Origin: Pelecanus crispus
Lineage: Eukaryota > Chordata > Aves > Pelecaniformes > Pelecanidae
Assembly (NCBI RefSeq): GCF_030463565.1
Contig: NC_134649.1
Span: 39,643,044 to 39,707,043 of the forward strand
Direction: 5' to 3'
Length of the DNA: 64,000 nucleotides
Shown: positions 26,701 to 38,800 of the stretch, piece by piece
How positions within the stretch are numbered: the stretch's first letter is position 1
How the letters are laid out: the number at the start of each line of letters is the position of its first letter
The notes under the pieces: model-generated
Seen by the model: only the letters and a program-made list of their open reading frames with translations
Told to the model about the DNA's origin: nothing
Databases searched by the model: none
Made by a program: the position numbers and the translations under genes

Positions 26701-29352
26701 AAAATGTAGGGAAAAAACCCACTGTAAGGAAAGCATGCCATTTGTGATGTCCTAATTTGGAAGTTAAAACTTCTAAGAGTTTAGGTGTTTATCTACTGAA
26801 TAATCAGCTGCCCTCAATCTTTAAAAATGAATGACTAATTTGTTCCTACTTCATACAAGGTTTGTTTTTTGTTATTCTTGTTTTTTTAAGATTGTGAGAA
26901 TATAAGTGATGTATTACTCTTTACTTCTGTTGTTCTGCTTACTACTGACCTTGTTCTTCATAGGGGTCATCTGGGTCATCTGCAACCAGCTCAGCACTGC
27001 TTGGTGTCTCATGGTCCTCCTTGGTCGCAAATATAATTCTGTCTTTTCCTACCGTATAGGAGACAACAAGCAAAAGTTCAGAGAAAACTGAGACAGGAGG
27101 AGTCATTTACAAAGCGGCTGAACACCACAAGGTAATGAGATATTCCATATGATGCATAAATGTTAATAGCAAATGAATTCTGCTGTGCTTATCAATCACC
27201 TTCAATGAGAAAAGTTGTTGGTTCAGAGGAACACATACACAACTGAAATTCTATTCATCTGAAGTTCCAATTTTCACAGCAACATACTGTAATGGCTGCA
27301 GATCACAGTACAGTTCATTGAACTGTGAAGTTAAAAAGCTGTTTCAAAACAAGCTCAAACTACTCCGTTACTAGGACTAACCCAGATGAAGGGGTTAGAG
27401 AAAAAAAGGAAGATCAAAAGAAAAACTACACTAAATTACCAGAAAGTGTTCAATAGGATACTTGTTAGTAACAATACTCTCCATTAAAGACTGGTGTAAT
27501 ATTTTACACTAATGATCTGAATTAAATACTGAAAAGCACTTTAACACTGTAGAACCAAATACATTGAAAGGTGCTGTGAACATTACCAAGGACAGAAAAA
27601 CACCAGTGTATTTCCTGCTCTTGTGCCACTCTTGATTTAACAAAGAAGTTCTGTAGCAGAGTGGGGGAAGGCTTGGCTGGAAACCTGAGTAGAGTTTTCC
27701 AACAGCTCCGTAAAACTATAAAAAAACCACTGAGGCAGACACAAGCAGAAAAGAACAGCTAGCTGAAACTCCTCTGAACCCATAACTAAGTGTTCACTGA
27801 GTGGAAAAACAATGTTAACTTCCCCAAGAACTGCCTTTCATTCTCCAAATTCATAAAGGCCACTACAGTGACTCAGCATATTAGAAATTAGTAACTTCTT
27901 GCCCCTCAGCGTGACCTCAACTAGCAGGGGTTCAGCAACTCCCTTTACTTTGCTCAGTAACCAATATGCCTTTAAACATGCCTGAGAAACAGATAAAACT
28001 AAACCCTTTTTAAATGGGGAACAGTTTTCTGTCAACTCTGCGTTGTACTCCAACAAACTTTACAATGTAGAACATCCAGTCGTTTCTTATATAAAAGGAA
28101 CTAGAAGCATACGAACCCTAACCCCGCCACCGTAATTTTGTGGGATGCCATAAGACAACTTACAGATCTTGCAAAGATCTAAGATGTTGTTAAAATAAAT
28201 ACATTAAAAACTTAAAGCAAGGACATCTATAGGTTATGACTACCTCACCACAGTTTATAGTCAGCATTCAGTGTGCCGAAGTTTATCATTTCAAAATGGC
28301 ATTCAGAATTACAGAATGGCTTTTTTTTTTTTTTCCAGTTGGAAACTTTACATTTAGTCACCACACATTACTTCAAGGCAGAGGGTGGAATATACAGGTA
28401 TGAATTAGGCAAGCCTCATAAATATCACAACCCATACAACATAATACCTTCCACGGACACAGAAACATGAAGCTCCCGCTCTACCCACCCTGTCGGTCTA
28501 CAGTGTTTCAAAAAAAGCTTGTTTCAAAACAAGCTCAAACTACTCCGTTACTAGGACTAACCCAGATGAAGGGGTTAGAGAAAAAAAGGAAGATCAAAAG
28601 AAAAACTACACTAAATTACCAGAAAGTGTTCAATAGGATACTTGTTAGTAACAATACTCTCCATTAAAGACTGGTGTAATATTTTACACTAATGATCTGA
28701 ATTTAAAAAAAAAAAAAAACAAACCTCACAAAACAAACCACCCCCTCTGGGCACTTAAGCTAAGCTGGCAGAGATGCAGCCCCCGCGGGAGGTCACCGTC
28801 CGGCGCCGCAGCCGGCAGCGTGCCCGCACGCCTCAGCCACCCCACGGCGGAGCCCCGGGGCGCCCGCACGCCCCGCTCCGGCCGTCCCGCGGGCAGGCGC
28901 GGCAGCCCGCCGCAGGGCGCCGCTTCCCCACCTCGCCCACAGCCGCCGGGACGCGCGGCCCGCGCACCGCCTCGCCCCGGGGCCCCGCCGCCGCCGCCGC
29001 CGCCCCCGCAGCCGGGCGCGGCCCCCGCAGCGCAGGCCAGCCCGGAGGGCGGCGAGGCCCGCCGCGCCCTCTCCCGCCTCACGGCCAACCGCCGCGCCGC
29101 GCCTTCCCGCCTCCCGTGAGGCGAAAGGTGGGAGGAGGGGGGCGAGGCAGCCCTCCCCCCGCCGCCACACGCGGCTCGCGGGCGGCTTCCGCGCCTCTTC
29201 CCCCCTCGGGCCGCGCCTTCCTTCCACGGGCTGAGGCGAGCGAGCAGCCGCCCCGCATCGCCCCCCACCCCCCGGCCAGCCCGCTCGGCCTGTCCCACCG
29301 GCGTGACATTGGGAGGGCACCCGGGCGCACCTTCTTGCCTGCAGTAGGACAT
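20734..29352 (-). CDS. CHCHD4: CHCHD4 / MIA40, intermembrane-space oxidoreductase
   Basis: Oxidative-folding receptor of the mitochondrial intermembrane space; it inserts disulphides into small cysteine-motif proteins, is reoxidised by GFER/ERV1, and binds AIFM1. Coding exons in transcript order are 29352-29331, 27048-26950 and 21014-20734 (22 + 99 + 281 nt), giving 133 residues and a TAA stop. The start MSYCRQEG matches the human N-terminus. Exon 2 encodes the AIFM1-facing N-terminal segment, beginning [20 protein letters not shown]. Exon 3 carries the redox CPC (NWNCPCLGG) and both CX9C arms ([11 protein letters not shown] and [11 protein letters not shown]), so the catalytic set is intact. 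The acidic/lysine tail is shorter than in human (133 against 142 residues). There is no targeting presequence, as expected for vertebrate MIA40. It shares a CpG-island promoter with TMEM43. Confidence 0.97.
21015..26949 (-). other. CHCHD4 intron 2
   Basis: A 5.9-kb GT-AG intron. It is AT-rich with scattered poly(A)/poly(T) runs. It has a small imperfect tandem duplication of about 28 bp at 23491-23546, next to a repeated TACTTTATTTTCTC on either side of a T run (23548-23586). An A/C tract lies near 24219-24260. I see no exon, RNA gene or recognisable transposon. Confidence 0.6.
27340..27523. repeat. 184-bp perfect direct repeat, copy 1
   Basis: Base-for-base identical to 28520-28703, 1180 bp away in the same orientation, when read line by line. 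It begins TGTTTCAAAACAAGCTC and ends ATGATCTGAATT. In this copy the sequence continues smoothly into AAATACTGAAAAGCAC without a poly(A) run. It is not a repeat family I recognise. Confidence 0.92.
28520..28703. repeat. 184-bp perfect direct repeat, copy 2, followed by poly(A)
   Basis: Identical to 27340-27523. Here the repeat runs straight into an A run of about 15-16 bases and an A/C-rich stretch (to about 28745) that ends at the edge of the CpG island. A few bases upstream are also similar with a one-base shift (AAAAAGCT against AAAAAAGCT). No clear target-site duplication was found. It could be a retroposed copy, a recent local duplication, or an assembly error at the GC-rich border. Confidence 0.92.
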
Positions 29353-29603
29353 GGCGGAACCCTCCGGTGCCTTCCGCCGCAGCGCGCACGCAGACTGACC
29401 CCGCCGCCGCCGCCGCCGCTCCCTCCGCTCCTCCGCCGCCGCGGCAACGGGCAGCGGCGCGCTGCTCCACGCTCTGACCTCCCGCCTCCGGAAGCGCCTT
29501 CCCTGCCCGCCGGCGGCCGCTGACGCACCTCCTGCCGGCCGCGGCCCCAGAGCCGGCGCGGAGCGGGGAGCAGCCGGCCCTGCAGGCTGGGCCTCGGCGC
29601 TGG

Positions 29604-29623
29604 ACTACATCCCCCAGCCTGCC
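29604..29623 (+). promoter_or_regulatory. ZNF143/THAP11-type motif 1
   Basis: ACTACATCCCCCAGCCTGCC closely resembles the promoter motif ACTACAATTCCCAGCATGC, known to bind ZNF143 and often found in vertebrate bidirectional promoters. It lies between the CHCHD4 and TMEM43 starts. Confidence 0.6.
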
Positions 29624-29660
29624 CCGCGCCCGCGGGCGGGGCTTCGTGTCCCAGGCGGGA

Positions 29661-29679
29661 ACTACGCGTCCCGGCATGC
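29661..29679 (+). promoter_or_regulatory. ZNF143/THAP11-type motif 2
   Basis: ACTACGCGTCCCGGCATGC, followed by GTTGCGG, is the better of the two matches to the ZNF143 motif; it keeps ACTAC, CCC and GCATGC plus a downstream GCG. It is 57 bp from motif 1 in the same orientation and about 130 bp upstream of the TMEM43 start codon. Confidence 0.65.
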
Positions 29680-29811
29680 GTTGCGGCGGCGCCGCGGGCG
29701 GGGCGGGCCGGCTGAGCCCGGAGGAGGAGGGCGCGGCTGCGGGCGGCTCCCGGTGCGCGGCTCTTGCGGCGGCTCCCCGGGGTGGTACCCGGCGGGGGCA
29801 AGAGGCTCAAG

Positions 29812-32800
29812 ATGTCGAGGAATGTAAGTGCTGCTCGGCCCGGCCCTGCCGTTACTCCGCGCCGCGTGGGGCGGTCCCCTGGGTCGGCCCCTTCCCGCGC
29901 CGGCCGCTGCCCCGGGCGGGGCGGCCTCTGTGAGGCGAGGGGCCCTGCGCTGCGCCTGGAGCAGCGGAGGGGCCGCTGTCACATCCCGGCTGGCATCTCG
30001 GGAGGAGCAAAGGAGAAGCCTCGCCGCCTGTCTTGGCTACGTGTGCTAATCCGGAGTTACTTCTTGGTTACTCCTCGCGGCCAGCGTACGCACAGATAAA
30101 CCCCTGGGCTTTCATGTGGCACTGCCTAGGACAGCAATAGCAATTTTGTTTCAAGCTATCTCTTTTTGTTGCTCTAGATGCAATTATTTTAAAGCATGCA
30201 GGCACTTACCACTGGTGAGGTAAAATGTAACTTGTTATTTCTAGCTGTATTTCAGCTGGTCTGGAATTCAGCAGTATTACTCCATTTGTCATGGTCCAAA
30301 TGTGGGGTGTGGACACCAAATAGGAAACCGAGAGACAGACTGAAAAAAGCTTGAAGGAACATGTTGAACTGCTATAATAGCAATTGTTTTTTTCCATTAG
30401 GCTTGAGTTTTATTTATTGACTGTATTACTGGTATCAAAAGTGTGATGAGGCATTTAATAAGTGTGGGAGAGTTTTGGTCCAAGGCAAGAGGTGCTACTC
30501 TGTAGAGCAGCAGTATTAACAAAGCTAAAAGACTTATTTTGAAACAGAATGCCTTCCCCTGTCACACAATATTGCATTTTTTGGTTTATCTCCAACAGTT
30601 CTCTGACACAGGCAGCAGAAAAGAACATGTTAAAATCACAAGTGAGTCCAAACCAGGGTTCCTGGAGAGGCTCAGCGAGACTTCCGGAGGCATGTTGGTG
30701 GGACTTGTGACATTTCTTCTGTCTTTCTACCTTCTTTTTACCAATGAAGTAAGTGAAATACTGTCAGTGTTTATACACAGCTTTAAAATGTCACAGCTGA
30801 GGTGACATGCAACTAGTTTTGCATTTATAGGCTTACTAAAATGATCATGTTAAAGCTTTATTACTTCATCCATGAGAAGAGGACGTTATGTCTGGAGAGT
30901 CTGGTGCTTGTACTTGGGATATAACAGAAGAGTAAAATCGCTGGGCCACAGATAGTCTTTCTGTAGAACTGAGTGTGGTAGAGACGGTGGCAGTGTGTGA
31001 AGAGAGATAAGATCCAAAACCTGTGAGCTGGTGCAAAAACAGGCTGTAGTATTATTGAAAGAAGGTTGTATGAGCCAGCCACGTTCCATTCTTCTCTCTT
31101 TTCTTGGGATAACGTAAGGTCCTCATTTCTGGTGTTGTTATAATCGCATTAAAGGAATTCACACCCCATGTTGCAAAATTGAGGGTGTTGATTATTTTCC
31201 GTGTTATTTTATGTCTTGGGTTTAGACTGAAAAAATAATCAAAGTAAGCAGGGAATCCTAATCCCCTACTACTGCAAACATACATGCTTTTGGCAGTTTT
31301 GGAGTGGAGCAGAATTCTGTGAATTTTCACCTAAGACTTCCTTTCACACCTCTACAAGAGGAAAGAGAACTACTCCCAATTTCAGTGACTTCACAGGAAA
31401 AAGCACACATGATGGTGTCGTGGTTTAACCCCAGCCAGCAACTAAGCACCACACAGCCATTCACTCACTCCCCTGCAGTGGGATGGGGAAGAGAATCATA
31501 AAAGTAAAAGTGAGAAAACTCGTGGGTTGAGATAAAGACAGTTTAATAGGCAAAGTAAAAGCTGCGCGCACAAACAAAGTAAAAAAAGGGATTCATTCAC
31601 TGCTTCCCATCAGCAAGCAGGTGTTCAGCCATCTCCAGGAAAGCAGGACTCCATCATGTGTAATGGTTACTTGGGAAGACAAAACACCATCACTCCAAAC
31701 GTCCCCGCCTGCCGCCTTCTTCCCCCAGCTTTATATGCTGAGCATGATGCCATATGGTGTGGGATATCCCTTTGGTCAGTGGGGGTCAGCTCTCCCAGCT
31801 GTGTCCCCTCCCAACTTCTTGTGCACCCCCAGCGTACTTGCTGGTGGGGTGGGGTGAGAAACAGAAAAGGCCTTGACTGTGTAAGCACTGCTCAGCAGTA
31901 ACAAAAACATCCCTGAATTATCAACACTGTTTCCAGCACAAACCGGAAACATAGCCCCATAGTAGCTAATATGAAGAAAATTAACTCTACCCCAGACAAA
32001 ACCAGCGCAGATGGTAAGGAAAGGAAAAATTCTGCCAAGTAGTCATATGGGTCTGTGGAAAAAGGACCGTAATTGGTATACTTTTTGCAGTTATTCGTGA
32101 ACAATGAACAAGGTAAGAGGTGAAGAGCAATAACTTTGGAATAATCTATGTGTGTTTGAGGAGCTTAGTCAATGTTAATGGTCCTGCTGCATGGGTAAGA
32201 AGTACTGTGCCAAACTGTCAGACACAGAGAAGGAGAGAGTGGAGAAGTACAGGTGTGTTTCGAGAATACGTCTTGAAGATGAGTACGCAAGCATTCCTTG
32301 CGGTCTTCAGATCACCTGTCTGCTGACCTTTTTCACAAAATACTGCTGTACCATTGATTCTCCACAATTTGATTTTGCTTTTCTTGATTGCAGGGACGAG
32401 CTTTAAGGACAGCCAAATCTCTTGATGAGGGACTTTCTCTTGTGATCCCTCTTGATAGCATCCACAGTGTGTCTCAGCAGAATGAAGGGAGATTGGTGCA
32501 CTTAGCTGGCGCTCTGAGTACATCTAAGGTAAATAAAATAGTATCTTGAAGATATGAGTATTTCAAGCTTGGAGGGAAGGAAAAGTCTTTGCCCATTAAA
32601 ATTATGTTTGATATCCAGGGAGAAGACATGTAGCTTCTCTCTTCCTGTGCAAGCATTGTCGGCTACCACCCAAGCTTTGGTTCTTGGCCCAGAACTGGGG
32701 AGATGCTGTACAGCCTTGGTCTCCCTGCTCAAAGCAACATGCTACCTCTAGCTGTGTTTACCCTCCCACTGCCTTTGGTGGATAATTTCAGTTCCCCTTT

Positions 32801-35800
32801 GCATAGGGAACCTGTTCATGATATTGTAAAGCCTTTAGGCTTTTGCAGTACAGAGGCTCTGCGAGTTCTGACTTTTCAGTAGTGATGACATTTTCCATGG
32901 TCAGTCTGCATTGCAGGAGATAGCACAGTAGCTTCCAGCAAAACAAAATCTCTCTCTGGTTTATACACTTAAGCCTACATACCACTAGCCAGCATTTCTG
33001 GTTTTATTCTTCACTATGGCAGTAATTTTTGATGATGATTCTTTAGGCCAGATTTATCAGTGATACAAAGAGATGCTTCTTTTTGTCTTTCATAACATTT
33101 ATTCTATATTCAACTGTGTGTAACATAGTACTAACTAGGTACAGTGAGGTATGTAAATAGGTTTGATAATAAAAGTAGAGTGTTTGAGTTTGTGAGGTAC
33201 AGCATTTATGCTGACTTGTATTTTCTTTAATTTTTAAATAGCCTCTGTTTGATCCCAGCTATGGGCTCTCCATCCAGGCTGTCAAACTTAAGCGTAATGT
33301 GGAAATGTACCAATGGGTAGAATATGAAGATTCCACGTAAGTGAAAGAAATCTTTAAATGTTGTTTATAAAGCTGTTGCATTAACAGGATCCCATCACGG
33401 TTTTTTTTTCTCTCCCCACCCTAAAGAAAAAAACCCTAAGTCTTTACAGCAGGAGAATTCTAGAGCTTTTGGGTTTTTTTAGAGAGTCACTTACATTTCC
33501 TTGGACATGTAAGGTCTTGTAGATAGTCAGTGCTGCAGAATTTGCATCTGATAAAATCTGGGTAACATCCAAGGCCTTTTATCAAATGTTTCCACTTCCT
33601 GGTTTTGTATAACTTCATACGGGGTTTCTTGGCCTCCATGCTGCAGCTGTGTTTTTTTTGTTTTCATTGCTGTTGTCTGATGCCAGGGCATCTCAGAGCC
33701 CATTGATCTATTTTCTGTCATATGTGTTGTCAACAGAATTCAAAGATCTTTACCAATTTATGGGGGGGGGGGGGGGGGAAAAAGAGAGAAAACACTCATG
33801 TTTTTCCCAAAGACTCAGTTGATTTCTCTCCTTTCTAATGTTCCTAAAGCTTCTTTTATTTATTGATGTACTTTCTGCCCAACAGGATTTCTGTAACTCC
33901 ACCTCCATAATGCTCCCTGCCTGCTAGTTGATTAGCAGAATCGAAACCATTGTCCTAAAATACTCGATCCTGATTTTTTTCAAACAAAACATTATAACCC
34001 ACTTTTTCACTGCATCTGCTAAGCCTTTCCTGCTGCCATTCTCTAAAACTTGATCATGGACTGTCAAGCCAATTTTTTTCCCTGTCCTCAAAAAAGAAAT
34101 ACAAAAGGATTTTTGCTGAATCCAAAAACTTCATGATATTTTCCTTTGGCTTTCTTCCTTTCTTCCACAATGACGATGATTTACTTGTTGGGTTTTTTGG
34201 GGTTTGTCAGTTGTTTTTGTTTTTTCAAATCTCCCAAAGGGGTCTTAACTTTTGTTAGAAAAGTAGGTGAACCCAACAATTTCAATTATGAATTCCAGAA
34301 TAAACTCTGATAAACCCATTGACCCAAAAACCACCTGGTTGATACCTACCACCTAACATACACTAGAATATGTCAAAGCAATTAAAAAACCCTATTGTGT
34401 CCAGTTGAATCTAGAAGTCAGATTCTTTTCCACACTTGTGGACACTTGAGACGTTTTTGGCATGTGACTATGAGGGAAATCTCTTAATTTCTTTGGTATT
34501 TCATACATGTGCAAATTGAAGTACTTAATGAAACCAAGGCATGATTTCTTGATTTTTAGAAGTCTCTGCTACCCCATACCGTTAATAATAAAAAGCCAAC
34601 ATTAATTTCTAGCTGTGAAAGTAAACTGCAAATTTTAGTTGCTTGAGAGATACTCACATTAGTTTATCATAGGCAATATTGCGGTCTAGGTACCTTTTCA
34701 AGGGGATTTACAAAACTGTAATGAGATGTTAGCTACTCTGCTAATAGTTGCAAGCAGAACGGGAAAAATGTTTCTGTTAATAATAATAATAATTCCATTG
34801 ACAGTAGTATAAAAGTTGTTAGCTATTACGTAGGTCTGACTCCACAGAACTTACGTGCCAAATGTCTTCTGTGTCATACAAAAAAAGTCAGAGATTATGA
34901 AGGTGTGAAAAATAACTTCTCAGTTTTAACATGGTTATGGTGCAGCATCTGTAAAAGACTTGTTGATTTAGGTCAGCTTGTCTCATTGTCTTTACTCCTG
35001 GTTGTTCCACATCAATCTAGTCAACTCCTTGTTGGCAACATGGGAATAAAAGTGTTGTGGCTGTTTAGCATTTGTGTATAGTTTTCTCCTTGTACAGAGA
35101 ATCTATGTCTTCAGAATAGGTAGTTCAGAGAAGAGTTAGTTTACTTGTAAAGATAAGTTTGTGTTGCCAGTGAGCTGTCTCGCATTTCATTTGTAAAGTG
35201 TATTCTGCCCTGAGCAGGGGTGTGTGTGCACTGTTTTGGTTCTCATCCCACCCTTTTCTCTGCAGGGAATATGAAGAGAATGGTGAGATTAAGAAAGAGA
35301 CAAAATACTCATACAGTAAGTTGATCAACAGAAAGTCCCTTTTCTTTTATGCATGTAACTTTGGACTTTTATGTGTGTGTATTTTGATTTTTGTTGTAAA
35401 GAAAGGAATGTGAAGAAATAAGCAAAAATTCTGTTTACTAAACAAATGGCAGATCTCCCTTTCTTGAGGTAACTGAGGTGAAAGAAGGTGCGCTGTTAGC
35501 AAGCAACTACTACAGAAAGTCTTGTCTTGGAACTCCTAGAGGTTCAGAGCAGCATCCAGGGATAGGATGCTTCAGAAGTAGAACCCGTAAGGTCCTCAGT
35601 GACAGGAGATGTGCAGAGATGGCAGTGTATGCAAAGCTATGCCTGAGATTCCTCTTCAGAAGTGGAGTAATTGGGCATGTGTCAGGCATGAGCAGGAGAG
35701 TAAATAGACAGGGAAGATCAGTGTAGCTCCAGCCTGTAAGACAGCCTGTTGAGAGTCCATTTAGGTGTTGGTATCAGCTAACGAAAACCATTGGCACCTT

Positions 35801-38800
35801 CTGATGTGCGCTGTGGCTTTTGCCAAATGCTTTTTTGGCAGGAGCAGAGCTGAGAGCATTATTCTGATCTACCCTGTGGCAGAAAAATACTCTGAGTCAT
35901 CATATATCTGGAGATTTGTCTCTGTGCTTCATTTATCTCTGATTAAAGCACATGGATGTGTAACGTGGGTGTGCAGCGGTTTCTGAGTGTGATCATAAAA
36001 ATACCCCAGCTCAGTGAAGCATGGGACCCTACAGCATGGAGGTACATATGGAGCAAAGCTAGTGGTTGTGTGCTGTGAAAAACAGCCTTACAGTGGCAGG
36101 GAACAAAAAGAAATGCCATTTAAAAAAACAACTGCCCTCTCAAAATTAGTGGATTCTGTCCAGTAAAAGTCTGTACATTACAGACGTGGTGGGTTAGCTT
36201 TGGCTGGCAGCCAAGGACCCACACGGCCTCTTGCTTATTCTCCCCCTCAGCAGGACTGGGAAGGGATTGGGAAGAACAGGAATGAGAGAGTTTGTGGGTT
36301 GAAATACAGGTACAGAGATTGCTTACCAATTTCACCATCATGGGCAAAACAGACTCAACTTGGGGAAAATTAATTTATTGGCAATTAAAATAAATATTTA
36401 ATTACTGATTTGGATGTTGGGCAAACACATTTGCTCTCACCCTTTCCCAGGCTCAACTTCACTCCAGACTCCTCTCCCCTTGCGCCTCCCCCCCACCTTG
36501 TTACTGCCACAGGCTACACGCGCTCCCTTTAGTGAAGCAGTGAGCAGTGCAGGGGGTGGGGGTAGGTTTACAGTCAGTATGTAGTGGTTTCTCTCTGCCA
36601 CTCTTTCCTTGTTACACTTTTCCCATGCTCCAGCATGGATTCTCCTCATGCTGCAGTGAATATCTGCTCTGCTGTGGAGCACCTCCTCCTCTGACTTTGG
36701 TGTTTCCTCTGTTGTTTCTCACTCCTTTTTTTTCCCTCCCTTCCCCATTTGGTGTTTTCTGCCCTTTCTTAAAAATGTTTTTCAGAAGTGCCCTGAACTT
36801 CACTGATGGGCTCAGCTGTGGCCTGCAGTGGGTTGGATGTGGAGCCAGCTGCATCCAACGCAGGGCAGCCCCTGACCTCTTCCCACAGAGGCCGTCCCTG
36901 CAGCCCCCCGCACTACCAAAATTTTGCTACATACCCAATACACCAGAATATCCCTTACAATGCTCCCTACTCCACTGTTTAACCAAACTCCCTTTCCTTC
37001 CTCTCTACTCCTTCATGGAAGTAGAGCAAGCTATATTTAATATGGAAGCTGCTCAAAAAAGGGACTCTAGTTTTGTAGGAGTTACAAGAAACCTGCTGGA
37101 ATCTGTTCTGGGGATGGGGGAAGGCTGCTGTGGCCTGTACGAAGGCAGCATTATGCATTTTTGACAGTGGCACATACAGGTACCATCTCTATCTGTTGCT
37201 TGACTGCACTGAAATTTGCTAGTTCCAGCAGAGATCACAGCCTTTCCTCACAAAACCTGGTTATTCACAAAGAGTGGAGCTAGAAATCAAACCCAACAGC
37301 CAAGCTCCCACTGAGTGAAGTTCAGTTACAGTTTTATTGCTAAAATCCTTTTTTTCTGACTCCTGCCATTCCTTGTTAATATGCTAGAAAGATGGATTTA
37401 AGTATCAGTACAGACTATCACATACATGCTTTGATGTAAACTTTATTACTGCAAGTGCAACTACTTAGAACTGATTCATTGACTGAAAGGTGTCTTCAAT
37501 AACTAAGATCTGAGTGGCAATTTTTCCTGTTTTCTCTTCAATCTTCCTATCTTTTTCTTTAGATACTGAATGGAAGTCGGAAGTTGTGAACAGCAGAAAC
37601 TTTGATCGAGAAATTGGACACAAAAACCCTAGGTAATTTACCACCTAGCACAGTCCCTCTAGATTCTGTCACTGTATCTGATCAAAGATGGAAGCTTTTC
37701 ATGGTTTAACCCCAGCCAGCAGCTAAGCACCACGCAGCTGCTTGCTCACCCTCCCCCCCGCAGCTGGGATGGAGGAGAGAACTGGAAGGGCAAAAGTAAG
37801 AAAATTCATGGGTTTGAGATAAGAACAGTTTAATAATTGAAATAAAATAATAATAAAATGGTGAAAGGAAAACAACAAAAAGAGGAACAAAACCCAGGAA
37901 AAACAAGTGATGCAACTGCTCACCATCTGCCAACTAACGCCCAGCCAGTCCCCGAGCAGCAATCGCTGCCCCCCGGCCAACTCCCCCCAGTTTATATACT
38001 GACCATGACATCGTATGGTATGGGATAGCCCTTTGGCCAGCTTGGATCAACTGTCCTGGCTGTGCCCCATCCCAGCTTCTTGTGCACCTGGCAGAGCATG
38101 GGAAGCTGAAAAAGTCCTTGACTAGTGTCAGCACTACTTAGCAACAATAAAACATCAGTGTGTTACCAACATTATTCTCATACTACATCCAAAACACAGC
38201 ACTATGCCAGCTACTAGGAAGAAAATTAACTCTATCCCAGCCAAAACCAGGACAAACCTAAATGACTAATCTTCATGACACAGTGAACTAGATGGAAACT
38301 GTTGGTCTTTTGGTAGCTGGGAGAACTAAGGCATAGAGAGATTAGAGAGCAGTTCAAAGCTGCCTGGTGGAACCATAATTAAGCTATCCGTTAGTAATGG
38401 CTGGACATCAGGCTATTATTATATTACCTCTGAACCATGTGGTCTCCATGTAGGAGAATTTGAATGGGTTCCTTTCTGACTTTTATCATCTGTTAGTGCA
38501 GTCTATCACTAATTCTTTCCTCTATTACAAGTACAGGGTTAGAATAGCAGGCCTCCCATGAGCTTGTCATGCCACTTGCATGCTGCTTTTTCTAAGATAG
38601 CATGCATGAGCTCACAGGTTTATTTGTGGCAATCGCCCATGTACAAGTTGTTTCACATATCTCTCATCTGCAGCATTTTAGTTACACTACAATGCGCCAT
38701 TTTTAATGTTAAGTTTTAGCGTGCTTGTCATTCTCACAGCACCTGCTTGGTTCCTTAGGATGCAGGATGCCGTCTGGCAAACAACATCATGTGTGAGTGA

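Larger units (their letters stand above)
27049..29330 (-). other. CHCHD4 intron 1
   Basis: A 2.3-kb intron with a sharp composition change. The part at 27049-28745 is AT-rich and holds both copies of the 184-bp direct repeat. From about 28770 it becomes the GC-rich CpG island. The very short first coding exon (22 nt) sits inside the island. Confidence 0.7.
28770..30080. promoter_or_regulatory. CpG island: bidirectional promoter of CHCHD4 and TMEM43
   Basis: About 1.3 kb of very GC-rich, CpG-dense sequence against an AT-rich background. The CHCHD4 start codon (29352, minus) and the TMEM43 start codon (29812, plus) point away from each other with 459 bp between them. The space between holds GC boxes (GGGCGGGGC at about 29634-29642, GGGCGGGGCGGGC at about 29697-29709), two ZNF143-type motifs and no TATA box, typical of a housekeeping divergent promoter. 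GCC/CCG trinucleotide runs lie at about 28984-29004 and 29400-29420. Long open frames on both strands here are a by-product of GC richness. Confidence 0.85.

Noticed and set aside
28774-29810. Open frames of 200-294 codons on both strands in the CHCHD4/TMEM43 CpG island
   Set aside because: They overlap each other in several frames, consist of Arg/Pro/Gly/Ala runs from GC-rich sequence, and cross the real first exons and 5' UTRs. Only MSYCRQEG (CHCHD4) and MSRN (TMEM43) are coding.
36547-37164. A 205-codon plus-strand open frame
   Set aside because: It runs antisense through a solo LTR and its flank and has no domain; a chance frame.
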